A DNA stretch of 21,620 bases, taken from the NCBI GenBank assembly GCA_019155205.2, contig JAHNZQ020000004.1, positions 1 to 21,620 of the forward strand. Direction: 5' to 3'. A program made the translations under genes and the position numbers. Below the pieces are notes generated by a model. It had not been told where the DNA came from. It made no database searches and saw only the letters and a program-made list of their open reading frames with translations. Shown here piece after piece: positions 1 to 10,368 of the stretch. The first letter of the stretch is position 1; every line of letters starts with the position of its first letter. The stretch is from Gracilaria vermiculophylla (Eukaryota > Rhodophyta > Florideophyceae > Gracilariales > Gracilariaceae).

Positions 1-408
1 TCCTGCCAATTTCCGCAATTGTGCGTTTGCCGCCTGCGTTCAATAGTTCCCGTAAATATTTTCGGAAAATTAACAACCGTTTATCACGAGCCCTGTTCAA
101 TAGTTGCTGTACTCACTATGACAACACGCGGTCCCCATACACTACCCCAAAACCATAGCCTCATATCAAAGGATATTACTAGATTTTTTAATAATTGCGC
201 TTGGTTTTTGGGCCGATCTTGATTTGCATTAAATTTAGCCAAAAATTGACAGTGTCAAAAAATCCTCATACGCAACGCGCAGCGCTTCGTCGCCTCTTTG
301 CGGCGAAAAAATCTTACATACAGTGATTGCGCCACTGAATCAACGATTACTGTCGGAACCAAGCGCTAACTTACTCTCCACAAAACCAAGCGCAAACCCA
401 TATTCCGG
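1..408. other. Non-coding flank, no gene recognised
   Basis: I see no convincing coding segment here; the one open stretch (19-222, plus) has no recognisable motif. The sequence is AT-leaning. It holds a short perfect inverted repeat (TTGACA-G-TGTCAA, 246-258) and a small TCGCC/GGCGA stem near 290-305. Lying directly upstream of the plus-strand coding remnant that begins at 409, it could be that gene's promoter or the end of another repeat. Nothing in the sequence decides between these. Confidence 0.4.
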
Positions 409-1261
409 ATGAACACTATAATAAGGGACCACTGGGTATCACCGTACCTCTACAAAGCGACACCAATTACCTTTGCGTACCACACCTCAGAGGTTATAGA
501 TTCCCATGACTCCTTAGGGCGTTTCGTCATTTTAATTGCCTCGACGGAGTTCATATTTAACACCCTGATGGCGCATCTCCAAGCAGCGGACGAATGCGTC
601 ACTTCCTTTACTCGGTGCCGAGACGGTCGCCTCTACTTGCATTTTTCGTATCAGCCGACCGCCGGACGTATGCTACCCTTACCGGCGTCGAGCATTCGGT
701 TCCAACGCTACTTCGGCATTCAGAACCTGATCAAGGTCACCACGTGGAGCGCATCCGAGGCATAGACGCTGCTGGGTCACAACCTACAGTTGAAGTGGAA
801 TGATACGCCGGGCTTTTTTTGGTATGACTACGGCGAAGAGAAGTTCCACCCCGTCGTGAGGAGTCCCAATGGAGACAACGACGGGCGAGCCTACCCGGCC
901 TTTCCCCGTCCTGCAGTTTTTCGGGTTCCCCAGGTGTCACATTTCTGAATCCCCGACTATGACCCCTCGATGGAGAGTATGGCGACACGAACGCCCCGTC
1001 GGCTACCGGCTCCGTCCCAGGATATGGGTGCCCCTCTTGAGGTCATAAACACTGCGGCCCGCTGCAATGCCGGATGCTCCCGCAGTGGTAGCCGTCCTGT
1101 GTCCTACGAAAGAGGACGAGGCTACTCTAGTACCGGTAGCTTCAGCCGCGGCGGTGCAACCCCGACTGCGGAACACCCCCGCGCCTGTTCTTGAGCCTTT
1201 CCGGCTGAATGTTCCGGTTCCAATACCGCCGTCACCTCCTGTGTCGCCGCCTGCGTCCTAG
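409..1261 (+). pseudogene. Unrecognised protein, N-terminal part and Pro-rich linker (broken)
   Basis: From ATG 409 one frame reads protein-like sequence for about 180 codons across a TAG at 763-765, to a TGA at 946-948, and then on to about 1190. The composition is that of a folded domain: aromatic-rich, with phrases such as SSIRFQRYFGI and, beyond the first stop, NDTPGFFWYDYGEEKFHP. A neighbouring frame (1067-1261) then gives a Pro/Ala/Val-rich segment ending in a run of PxPP motifs, typical of a linker, so a frameshift lies near 1070-1190. I cannot name the family. An N-terminal domain, a Pro-rich linker and a charged helical tail would suit the Gag or accessory protein of a repeat family, or a decayed host gene. 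Its strand is opposite to all four retrotransposons. Confidence 0.45.
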
Positions 1262-1346
1262 GCTCTGGCCACCTCCGCGGCAGCGCCTTCAGAATCCCTT
1301 TGGGGAGGCCACTGTCGCAGCTGGTCCGCCGTCCTGAGCTCCATCC

Positions 1347-1865
1347 GTGGCGGTTGTTGTTCCTTCAACGGGGGTGGCCGCCTCGGATGAACCATCCGCC
1401 GGGTTTCCCTCAAGGTCTCTGGGTGCTGCATTTCAGGAGTTGGTGCATGCGTACCTGGTGACGGGCCGTTCTGCTCCGGCTTTTCTTATGGTGGCTCTGC
1501 GCGAGGCGGATGTGTGGGTTTCAGAACTCCATAAGGCCCGGGCAGACTGAGCCTCGATGGCAGCCATCAAGAAAAGCCTTGCGGATGTCTTCGAGAGCCA
1601 GGCACTCAAGGCAAAAGATCGCCTCGACACGAAGTATACGACGCGATTCGGTGACCTGTAGGTCAAAGAAACCCTGGCAATGGGAGGTAGCCCCCGGTAG
1701 TAGCGGAATAAAAGATCCTTGTGTTGGAGGACAAGCTCCGTTAACGGTAGTTGCAATACAAATGGGCCATGACCGCGCGCTAAGCGACAAATATTGCCGC
1801 CAAGGGAGCGTGCGAAAAGCGGACAATGGCGTCCTGCAGGAGAAGAAGAGAACTCCAGATGGGTG
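1347..1865 (+). pseudogene. Unrecognised protein, helical C-terminal part (broken)
   Basis: This is the likely continuation of the plus-strand gene starting at 409. The frame from 1347 reads through a TGA at 1548-1550 into a charged, Ala/Lys/Glu-rich helix-forming segment (MAAIKKSLADVFESQALKAK, 1557-1616) and stops at a TAG near 1660. Another frame then carries a basic segment, with QYKWAMTAR near 1755-1780 and KACEKR-like charged residues up to about 1860. At least one frameshift and several stops are needed to join the pieces. Coherent coding on this strand ends about 70 bp before the minus-strand end of element A at 1932. No catalytic or metal-binding motif is visible. Minus-strand open frames over the same DNA (1433-1922) look like shadows. 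Confidence 0.4.
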
Positions 1866-1931
1866 ATAGATAGCGGAGACCAGAAACAGCTCCGGTTGGG
1901 GGCCCGCTTCCCCTTTCCTCAACGAAAGTTC

Positions 1932-3599
1932 CTATGCAAAGATACGTTTACGCACCAGATTGGCGTGGTATCTACTTTTGAAGCTCTCCGGGATGTGTCC
2001 CGGAGGTTCTTCCGTGTCGTCTTCTAAGGTGTACCCATACCAGTGGACGCGGTACAGTATCCCCGCAGACGTGTTTCGGTCAGAGACGATATGGTCTACC
2101 GCGTGGAAGGTATCACCTTAAGGGGTCATCATGGCGTCCGAAACTTCCAATAATGGCTCTTGGAAAGTTGTGATGATGATTCTAGTATCCAATGGCGTCG
2201 GTGCTCCTGAGCTGTACGGATGAGAACGTTCCGCCCGTTGTCCCTGAGGTAAGATGACGGGCATTACTGAAGGGCTGGGCGTCGGGCGTTTCGTCACCAT
2301 ATCACGGGAGACGACGTCTCAGAGCCGGTTTACCTCAATGGCGACAGTGTCCCTATAGGTGGCCAGGACTTTGCAAGGCCCCGAAGTGTTCGGCGCTAAC
2401 TTGCGCGTGACGTCCTCCGATTTTTTGGATGTCTCCCTAGGGTTTTCGAGGAAAACCTCGTCGTCTTCCTTCAGGTGAGGGCCTTTTTTCCCCTTCTGGT
2501 CAAAATCTTGTTTATATCTCCTCTGCGAGGCGTTGAGTAACTCCTTTGCGAGGGAGAGTGCGTCCTCATACCGCCTTAGGATGGAGCATTTTCCTGACGC
2601 CGCTTTCGTCAGATGTGGCCCATCCGCCGGGTGTGCTGTGGGGCTTGCCTTAATGACGGCAATAGGCGGGATGCACGCGAGTACCAGATCGAAACGAGCC
2701 GTCCCCCTGGACCGATGCACCTGCAGGTTGGATGCATACGTGAGCGGGCCCATATGTTCGTCCCACTCCTTCTGGTGGTCCGCGACGTAGTGATGCAGCC
2801 TGAAGACGATGGTCTTGTTAAACGTCTCCGCTTGCTCACTAGTCTGGGGGTGTTAGGCAGTGGAAAACAAATGTTTAATCCCCAGCATCTCCAAGATGGC
2901 ACTGAATAGCTTCGCCGCAAACTGGGGCTCGTTGCCCGTAAGGAGGTACAACGGTATCCCATATGGATAAACCCAATGCTCCAGAAAGGCGTCGGCAAGT
3001 ATTGCTGCAGTGGTGCTCTTAAGGGGAATGGCGCGCATGATGTTGGAGACCAGGTCGATGGTCACGAGGATAAATCGGTACCCTCGCTCCGTATTGAAGA
3101 GAGGCCCCAAAATGTGCATGGCCACGAACTCCAAATGTCATAAAGGTGGAAACAGAGTGGGCGGCGTTCGATTTCTACGGATAATTCCCCTAATGGCAGG
3201 GCAGGAATAGCAATCCGCCACCGTTCGGATCGCGTCGTTAGCCATGTTCTGCCAATGGAACTTCCTCCTCATGGTGATATACATACGCGATCCACAGGGG
3301 TGCCCGGCGATGCAAGGATAGTGCCAGAGAAACAGCATCCTTGCCCGTAGTCTCGTTGGGACAACCTTTTGGAGAGCTCCATCCAGGAGAGTGCAGTGAA
3401 CAAGTACGCCGTCCCGGTCGACATCGAATGACAATATTAGACTCCCCACAGCGGCGAGGCACTCTTTGCAGAACGCATTTGTACTCCGCTCCTTCAGGAA
3501 CTCCTCTTTGGTGGTGGGGAGAACTTTTTTCTCCTCCTCAACAAGGGCCATCAACTCAGGAAACCGACTGTATTTTCCTCCAGGTCCACAGCGTTCCAA
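1932..3599 (-). pseudogene. Element A integrase and chromodomain (dead)
   Basis: One minus frame covers the whole integrase, interrupted only by stops at 3138-3140, 2853-2855, 2319-2321 and 2118-2120. In order: an HHCC zinc-binding domain (HYPCIAGH, then CYSC); a catalytic core; a C-terminal domain; and a chromodomain just after the 2118 stop (about 1957-2117, with YRVHWYGY and DDTEEP). The catalytic triad is wrecked: the first Asp of the usual MDILGPL is His (MHILGPL), the second Asp of TDNGPQF is Gly (LTGNEPQF), and only the Glu after HPQTSEQ remains. In the chromodomain the usual DTWEP is DTEEP, removing an aromatic residue of the methyl-lysine cage. An active integrase would insert cDNA into chromatin in the nucleus; this copy cannot. 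Confidence 0.85.
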
Positions 3600-4155
3600 A
3601 CATTTTCTATTGGATTTTTCTTTCCCATCGGCGTCCTAAATGATGCTCTGACAGGGAATTATGTCCTCCAAAGGTGTCTTGTCTTCGCCCTCGGTGGATA
3701 TTCGCGAGAGTGCGTCCTCTGCCTAGTGTTTTATGCTAGGACGGTGGACGATGTCAATCTCGAACTGCAGGAGGCGTAGCCTCCACCATTTAAAGCGTCC
3801 GGAAGCATCTGTCAAAGACAGTATCCACTTCAATGCGGCGTGGTCCGTCCTGAAGCTGAAGCGCGCGCCTTCCAGGTATGGGCGTAAAAGCAACACCACC
3901 CAGACGATGGCGAGACATTCGCGCTCCGAAGTGGAATAATTCCGTTCCGTAGATGTGAGACTGCGACTCCAGTATCCGATAGGTTGAAGTCCACGTTCAG
4001 GTCGCTCCTATAGGAGGGAACATTTGACCTGGTATTTACAGGCGTCTGTGTCCAGCACCATGCCGTCGTGCGGCTTCGAGAGTACCAAGATTGATGGCTC
4101 TATTAGTTTCCTGTTCATAGTAATAACGGCTTCAAACTTCTCGTCCGTCATGGTA
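3600..4155 (-). pseudogene. Element A RNase H
   Basis: This is a clear Ty3/gypsy RNase H in the same frame as the downstream integrase. Landmarks in order on the minus strand are LDTDACKYQVKCSLL (first Asp), GYWSRSLTSTERNYSTSERE (catalytic Glu), RTDHAALKWIL (Asp) and AEDALSRIS (last Asp). All four acidic positions are present. Two internal stops, one after CSLL and one before AEDALSR, and another near 3642 break it. The junction with the RT lies about 4155-4173, where the frame changes. RNase H degrades the RNA strand during reverse transcription in the virus-like particle. Confidence 0.8.
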
Positions 4156-4170
4156 GTCAATTACGTCTGC

Positions 4171-5141
4171 TTAATCTTTCTCCAAGCAACGATTTAACGG
4201 CGCCACAATACGTGAAAAGTTCGGGACAAACCTCGGAAAGGCATTACACAACCCCAGAAAGGAGCGGAGCTCCGTCTGGATTGTGGAAGGGTGAGCTTCC
4301 TTGATGGCGTTCTGAGTTTTTTTTTGAAAACCTATAGGCGGCTTGAGAGCACAACGTGCCCCAGGTAATCCACCGAAGACTTGAAAAACAAACATTTCTC
4401 CAGCTTAAGGGTGAGAACAGCATCCTTCAAAAGTTGAAGCACGTGCTTCACATGCATGAAGTGCTCCTCCGCGCTGCGAAAGTGTATGATGACATCATCA
4501 AATCACACAAAGGCGTACTTCCAGTTCACCTTCGACAGGATTATGTCCACCGCTCGTTGGAACGTAGCGGATGCCTTCTTCAATCCAAGCGGCATCCTTA
4601 GGAATCGGAAAATTCCACAGTGTGACGTGAATGTTGGCTTATCCTGATCAGAGTCATCCATCTCAATTGGTCAGTGGCCGCTGTTGGCATCTAGCGTAGA
4701 GAAAACGGACACATCACCTAAGGAGTCGTTACATTCATCCATACGGGGTATCGGGCACGAATCTAGTACCCTCACCTCGTTGAGGCGTTTATTGCCAATA
4801 CAGAACCTCAAAGAGCCATCTTTCTTCTTCACGAACACCACCAAGAAGGCCCATTTGGAATTGGAGTGCTCGATAATTCCCTTGTCCTGCATCTGGTGGA
4901 CCTCATAACGTTCGAAATCGCGCACGTGGAATCCGGCTCTCCGCCAGAGTTGTGGCACCGGTTTCACATTAAGTGTGAGCTAGATCCAGTGATTGGGCAG
5001 GCTAACCTGACCCAGGCGACCAGACCACATGTCCTCAAAAATGGATAGCATTTCCATTATCCTATGGCGATACTCTTCGAAATCTTCGCAAAATTGGAGC
5101 TTCTCCTGCTAGGTGGCAGGATTCTCTTCCTCTGGGGCCGT
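4171..5141 (-). pseudogene. Element A reverse transcriptase
   Basis: The RT fingers and palm are clear: a pre-RT linker (MLSIFEDMWSGRLGQVSL near 5040), KWAFLVVFVKKKDGSLRFCI, FSTLDAN (first catalytic Asp region), MPLGLKKASATFQRA, FDDVIIHF (catalytic Asp pair) and TELRSFLGLCNAFPRFVPNF (thumb/connection). The conserved GYWQ reads Gly-His-stop-Pro, with TGA at 4671-4673. The residue before FDD, normally Tyr or another aromatic, is also a TGA. A frameshift falls at or next to a nine-base homopolymer (T9 on the plus strand, 4317-4325), after which the thumb is read in another frame up to the stop at 4171. Upstream the frame is continuous with the protease block across stops at 5142-5144 and a few more. 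Confidence 0.85.
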
Positions 5142-6629
5142 TCATGTCGCTTCAGCCTCCATGGTGGGGATTGCATAGCGTTCCTTAATGTCTTTCACAC
5201 GAGGAAGATAAGCCAGTCGTGCAGGGGTGGGTAGTGCCAATTTGACGACAGTTTTTTTCTGGAGCCGTAACCACGACTCCTTTAGCTTGGCGAGCACGAT
5301 CCTGACGGGAATGTTCGACACTATATCCATGGCACCATTCGCCATCATAGAGTGGTTCTTTTTCTTCAGTTGTGGAATCCCCTGTAGGAATGAAATGACA
5401 GATGCAGAGGTCTGCATCCAAACTTCGGCCTGACTCCTCTCGGTTGTTTCGGTACTATTCACCACCCGGAGCTTATTTGACTGCGTCTCTTTCTGAAGAT
5501 TGCCCACGTGGCACGCGTTGGAGTCCGGGACTGGGGATGCCGACACGATACCTACAGGGGCGACGTCGTGAAACGTCACCTTCCGCACGCGAGGGTATAT
5601 TGCACGTAGATACCGATCCACGAAGAACATGCGCAATATGCATTGTGTGGCCACGTCGGTTTCCACGAGGAACCACACCTTCAACTGTAAAGAGCCCAGC
5701 TGGAGACATAGGGGTATTGCGCCAAAGATGTTCAATGCTAGAGGCGACGCATCGCGCACCGTAGGGAGCCTGCCAGTCCTCAATGAGCCGAGAGCAGGCC
5801 GTGGGAGCACGTCGGCGTGCACCAGATAGGGGCCAGCTCCAGCGTCGAGGATAGCGCGCACCGTGATGGAGACAAGCGGGGAACATCCGATAGAGGCGAA
5901 TACTCTGTATTTCTCACGGCGGAGCGAGCAAAAAGAATCCTCAAAGGCGTCGAATGGGTCCAATGGGGTTGGAAGGCCCGCGGATTCTGTGTCAATGGAG
6001 CAGAACGCGTCTTCCGCTTTCCTAAAGGCGGTCTCCGTGGAGCTAAGGCTCGATAGTAAGGAGCCACGCGAAGCCTCTACGCGTGGCCCTGAGGTGTTTT
6101 CTGATTGGAGGGGGGCTGAGCTCCAGTAGGCAATGGCTGCTGTGGTGGCGCATCGGGATGCTACGTGTTCCCTTGACGTGCAACCCGTTTGGGTAACGGC
6201 ACCGGCGTTGCTGCTGCAAGGGACAATGGAACAGGCTGCACTCCCAGTGGAGCGTGATAACCGTAGTTTCCTTGAAGTAAGCGGATGTCGTAATACACCG
6301 TTCGATAACTCCTGCTCTCCGTTGGTGTGTCTTTTAGGTCCTGGAATTTCTTCTCCCGTTCCTGCAGGATGGCGGCATTCATTGCAGCGGTGAGAGTCGT
6401 ACAGTGTAATGGCTCTCGAGACAAGCAAATCCTGCAAGACGGTGGGTAAGCTTCGAGGGTTTGCGAATCGGAAACTTCTGTAAGATCTCGCCGAGGCGTA
6501 CGAAGTAAGAGACGAGGGTGATCTCATCCTAAACGATGCTTCCTGAGGTGAGGCGTATATGAGGGTAAGGGCCTCTTGCTCTTCCACTAGCGTGAGCTCG
6601 TTAACCTTCCCTGAGGTGCTGGAGTCCAA
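5142..6629 (-). pseudogene. Element A Gag C-terminus and aspartic protease
   Basis: This 495-codon open stretch has no internal stop. It contains the retropepsin active site near residue 260 as ILDAGAGPYLV, where Asp-Thr/Ser-Gly is usual, so the middle residue is Ala. About 60 residues later it has RAIYPRVRKVTFHDVAPVGI, matching the end of the protease domain in this group. Upstream, near 6140-6190, CTSREHVASRC keeps the C-x4-H-x4-C half of a Gag zinc knuckle, while the expected first Cys is Gln. The frame runs on from gag across the stop at 6630-6632 and into RT across the stop at 5142-5144, so gag and pol were probably one polyprotein. Parts of the middle read better in other frames, so small compensating indels are likely. 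Confidence 0.7.
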
Positions 6630-8353
6630 CTACAGGACGGATGCTAGACTGTTCCTTGAGGCCGTCGGTTTGTCTGAAAATGGAGCGTGGCCGCGACAAG
6701 AGGTACGATGGGTATCTCCATAGGATTCTGCGAAACGTGCTAGCTCCGTAGAGGTGATCTTAGGGTGCGTACTCAAATGATTACGCACCCTGGCGTGGAT
6801 TGAGGGAAGGGGTCGCCCTACGAACAACGACTTCAAACACCGTTCGGAGTACACGTTCCCACACTGTAGGGCCTTTGTCCACACCTTTTGCGAGAACTCC
6901 GTCTCAGTCATTCCCGTGTTCTGCCTCTTGGAGGTGACTTAAGCGTCAGCATGGGCTATCTACTTGTCCGTGGCGTATCTTTTTAGGAGAAAATTCACGT
7001 TCTCCAAATACGTCGTCATGATCTCCGTTCCAGAGTCATCCACGATGATGCGCTCCCCCCATGAGGCGCGGCTACACCAGCGAGTGTGCTTGGCCTGTGA
7101 GATAGAACTGTAAAAACCAGACGGCGGCAGCTTCATGGACATTATTTGTATGTCACGCTGAACGGAAGCGCGTGAGAAACTTTGACAGCGAGATGGGGTC
7201 TTCACCTGAGAAACAGTGCTTCTTCATCTTGATATCCATCTGGCGCTTGATCTTTGTCAGTCGTTTAGCGACAGATGCTTCGTAGAGAGTGTAGCGATCA
7301 TTCAACCTGATGGTGTCATAACGCACCACTTTGGCGAAGAGATTGTCAAGCGGGACGACCTTTCTGACCCTTCTGCTTCTCTCCTTGGGAAGTAAACTGT
7401 CCCCCGCGTCGGAGCTGTTTACTGCTTCAGAGTCTGAGCTTCTCTCCTAATCGGCGTCTCGTTTTCTTCTTTTCTCCCTCCGTTTCTTTTGGCGTCTTTA
7501 CTTAAGGTGGTCTGGGTGACCGACAATACTCCCTGTTATTGCGAATCACACAAGGGGTATCCCCTCCTTCTCTCTTTGGATGAAATCTTTCGCGGCCGGT
7601 ATCCTGTCCTCATTCGTTAACCGTCAGGTCCAGACTATGCATAGCAATGTTCCTGAGATGGTCCAGTTTCCCTACGGCAGTATCCTTTCCTCCTCTGGCG
7701 TAGGGGGTGGCAGTATCCTGTCCTTCCCTGCCCGGGATCACATTAGATGTTGATAGAGGTAACCTCTCCTGTACGGAAGAATGAATTTGCATCACCGCTG
7801 CGTGGAGCAGCTGTGCGGTTTGAGAACGAACGTCCACACGGATAACATCTGAGATCACCTCCAGGAAGGGGTCGGAATCCAGCAAAGCATTCACAGCACG
7901 GTAGGCGCTCCCCGTTGCGATTCCCTCTACAAGGACGTCACGGCGCGCTCCAAAGTGTGCCTCAACACCTGCAGGTATTCTTTCGACCAGTTCCTGTGAA
8001 AGTCAATCCGTAAGGCGCGCGGCCAGTGACTCCTGGAGGGAGTTATTCTGCGGTTGTTAACGTCCCTGTAGCTCCTAAGGCGGCCATTGCGAAGCTGTGT
8101 CCGGTTTTTCAACCTCCACGTTGGCGATCTCCAGTGGTGTCACGAGGAATTTCGCTTGCTTCCGATCGTGCACTCTGCTAAGTCGATTGCTAAAACGCTC
8201 CACAGAGGAGGAAGGATTCCGAAGGAGACTTTCAGGGTCCTCCAGTCCGACGGCCATCTCCTGGGGAGCGCTGCGCATGCTGCGCCCTCCAACGGAGTCG
8301 GACGCTTGAGGATCCTGTAGGGATCTTTTCAATGGAGGTGTTGAGGGGTCCAT
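6630..8353 (-). pseudogene. Element A Gag
   Basis: Gag is spread over three frames. The likely start is ATG at 8353 (MDPSTPPLKRS). That frame, with a stop near 8075, continues to 7610 with helical sequence (residues around DPFLEVISDVIRVDVRSQTA). A second frame (about 7440-7085) carries a KKHCFSGEDPISLSKFLTRF segment and AAAVWFLQFYLTG, which resembles the core of the retrotransposon Gag family. The third frame, shared with the protease, resumes with MTTYLENVNFLLKRYATDK. Across the stop at 6960-6962 it goes on with WTKALQCGNVYSERCLKSLF and SIHARVRNHLSTHP. Gag would form the particle shell. At least two frameshifts and several stops make this copy non-functional. Confidence 0.7.
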
Positions 8354-8860
8354 ATAGAAGTAGGTCGGGGGTGATTTCCTTCCACTTCCGAATCACCTTA
8401 AGGAAGAATTCCACTGTTGGGTTCTGAGCGTTGCAAACTAGAAGCACTGTTCTGCCATGACCTTTTCCAATCATATAAGAAACTGAACTTCTAAGTCGGA
8501 AGACCAGTTAAGGTACTCTCAGTTCTACTTCCGAGGTAGTAGAGCACCACGTCTGTTAGGAGTTTTTGTTGACTCGAAAGGCGCGAGTTTATAAATGTGG
8601 TCTCCGGTATTTGCTGTCGCGAGCCGGTGAAATTCTTAAAGGGGATCATCAAAAACCAAGCGGATGGGAAGGTTTGCTGGGCGGACAATGCTCCTACAGG
8701 CGCTGCCACGAGGCGACCTGGGAATCGGCGGCTTGGAAACCTTAGGATGATCAACGAGAGTCCCCAACCCGAAAAGTAGATGAAGGCTCAAGGGTGCTTG
8801 GTTTACTTCCCCAAAGGTGCAGCTCGACCGGCAGATTAAGTACTAAACCGGGAGCCCGCC
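8354..8860 (-). promoter_or_regulatory. Probable 5' LTR/leader of element A
   Basis: This sequence precedes the Gag start on the minus strand and has no coherent coding. A TTTATAAA box lies at 8588-8595, followed on the minus strand by about 230 bp before the Gag ATG, as expected for an LTR promoter plus leader. No matching second copy was found elsewhere in the window, so LTR ends and a tRNA primer site cannot be set. The short open frames here (8232-8474 and 8491-8754, minus) have no family resemblance. Confidence 0.35.
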
Positions 8861-10368
8861 TTGGCAGGTCTCACTACTGTAGCAAGTACCCGCACAAATA
8901 AACTAAAAGAAATAGAAATTCTAGCGTCCGTTAAGGATACTGTAGCGCACGCGGGCAGAACTATGCACCACGTGGCTCAGCTAATAAAATACGAGCCCTC
9001 CTTAGGAATATCACGCCATAATGCCGCACCACCATATTTACTTAACAGCCACTGTACTATATTCTTCAGTGGAGAAACAGAATCGGACTTCGAGGGTCTT
9101 CTTCAAAGATTCAAGTCTACGATTCCTATCTCCCCGGCTCTGATATACATGGAACAGAGTGCTGTGTGTATAGCAGCCACTGAGATAGTGATTCTGACGT
9201 CCTACATTATTCTGGTTGAGTGGAAATTGAATTAGAACCAAATGAAGAATGTGGTTCATTGGTGCAGTTTGGTATTTCGAAATGAATGGTGGGAGGAAAT
9301 ATCTAAAGATCTCTTCAATCTAAGAAGATCTAGCACGCCCGAAATTTTCAAAGGTCGACGGGAAGCTTTTATATCTAAGTACTTTGCTAGTCTATCAGAC
9401 AAAGTACCGGTGTGGTTCAAGTATCTTAATATCAAAAGACCGCAACTTCTTGTACGTTGCTTTCGCCATGCTGCGGTATCCAAACAGTTCTTGTTACAAG
9501 GTACTGGGTATACCGAAGCATTCAACGCCGGGTATGAGGCTTTCGTGTTTCCAAACAAAGTGACGTTCAATTCTGTACCAACGCAGATGATGTGCATAAC
9601 AAGAAAGAGAGCTGCGACTCGAGAAGAGGCACTCATGAGATCAATGACGAGCACGAGCTCCCGTTTCAGAGCTATCCGAGACGGTCCGCTACCTCATTTA
9701 CCAGAGATTCTGGATGAGATCATTACCAAATATACGAACTTCGCTATGATAAAATTCAAAGAGATCAGCATCAATGTATCATGTACTTATTGGGTTCAAA
9801 AAGCGTTTCTGACCGACATTGACAATTTTCAATGTCCTGAAGGGCGAAGACCACTTTTGAGTCTGTCGGTCTAGTTGCTTGTTATGAGTTCACGTAGAGC
9901 TTTCACGTTATTCGTAATCTGAAAAAAACCAACCACGAAAACCGCCGGCAGCTCTGAAGGTTTTCTTTACGAGAACCTTGAAAATGGAAAACAAGGAGAC
10001 AAAAAGCGAGTTGATGGTCAGTCAGATATGACTGTGGGAAAATAAAACTGATGGGATTTCCCTGCCGCCACATTTTACGATGTGTGTTTGCGTACATAGA
10101 GTATATTGTTATTAATCCCGAGCTGAAGCGTGTTCTGAACGAGTACATTGAAATCCAACATTCCTTCGATCTATACTGGAAAATACAGAAGGCCGATTTG
10201 TCTTTCGAATCCATCTGTATCCTCCGGAAAACGTGCGGAGTTATTGATAGACAATCGCTTATAAAGTCTCTGGAGAATCGAGTTGATGCCAACGGTAAAG
10301 CGCATTGCGAAGTTGAAAGTCTTGTCAGCATCAATTCAAATCATGAAAAGAAAGAGTATCTTCAGTAG
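8861..10368 (+). pseudogene. MULE/FAR1-type transposase remnant
   Basis: Three plus-strand open segments (8861-9235, 9242-9874, 10051-10368) look like one transposase. The first contains FFSGETESDFEGLLQRFKST followed by a segment in the position of the MULE catalytic strand (usually VTDRE/VTDRD, here IYMEQ, so the Asp is lost). The second has a helical domain (WWEEISKDLFNL and residues around RAIRDGPLPHLPEILDEI). The third opens with YDCGKIKLMGFPCRHIL, which matches the C-terminal half of a SWIM zinc finger (C-x-C-xn-C-x-H); the first Cys is missing. Frames shift at about 9238 and 9840-10020, with stops between. A FAR1-like domesticated gene is the alternative, but the breaks favour a dead transposon. 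No terminal inverted repeats were identified. Confidence 0.55.

Larger units (their letters stand above)
1932..8860 (-). mobile_element. Element A: degenerate Ty3/gypsy chromovirus
   Basis: On the minus strand the domains come in the order gag (about 8353-6630), protease, RT, RNase H, integrase and chromodomain, ending at the stop at 1932-1934. That is the canonical Ty3/gypsy order. Two long frame-consistent blocks survive, 7205 to about 4326 (gag, protease, RT) and about 4155 to 1932 (RNase H, integrase, chromodomain). Most damage inside them is nonsense and missense rather than indels. A purine-rich tract (GAGGAAAGGGGAAG, minus sense, about 1908-1921) follows the chromodomain and could be the polypurine tract. 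No 3' LTR matching the 8354-8860 region was found to the left, so the 3' end looks lost or replaced. Confidence 0.85.

Noticed and set aside
246..258. TTGACAGTGTCAA inverted repeat as an operator or transposon end
   Set aside because: The arms are only six bases, with no partner elsewhere and no associated gene evidence.
1..408. A 3' LTR of element A matching 8354-8860
   Set aside because: Comparison by eye gave only a shared TGCTTGGTTT, which is too short to count.
415..435. ACTGGGTATCACC as a tRNA-Met primer site of a plus-strand LTR element
   Set aside because: It matches the usual TGGTATCAGAG only loosely, lies inside the coding frame starting at 409, and no plus-strand LTR was found.
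1433..1922. Minus-strand open frames of 107 and 133 codons
   Set aside because: The plus strand shows the more coherent charged helical sequence; the minus frames have no recognisable domain.
5402..6393. Several plus-strand open frames of 66-120 codons
   Set aside because: They lie opposite the Gag/protease block of element A, whose minus-strand frame carries recognisable motifs; they show no family features.
9256..10334. Minus-strand open frames of 132 and 143 codons
   Set aside because: They are antisense to the MULE-like transposase, whose plus-strand frames carry the SWIM-like motif.
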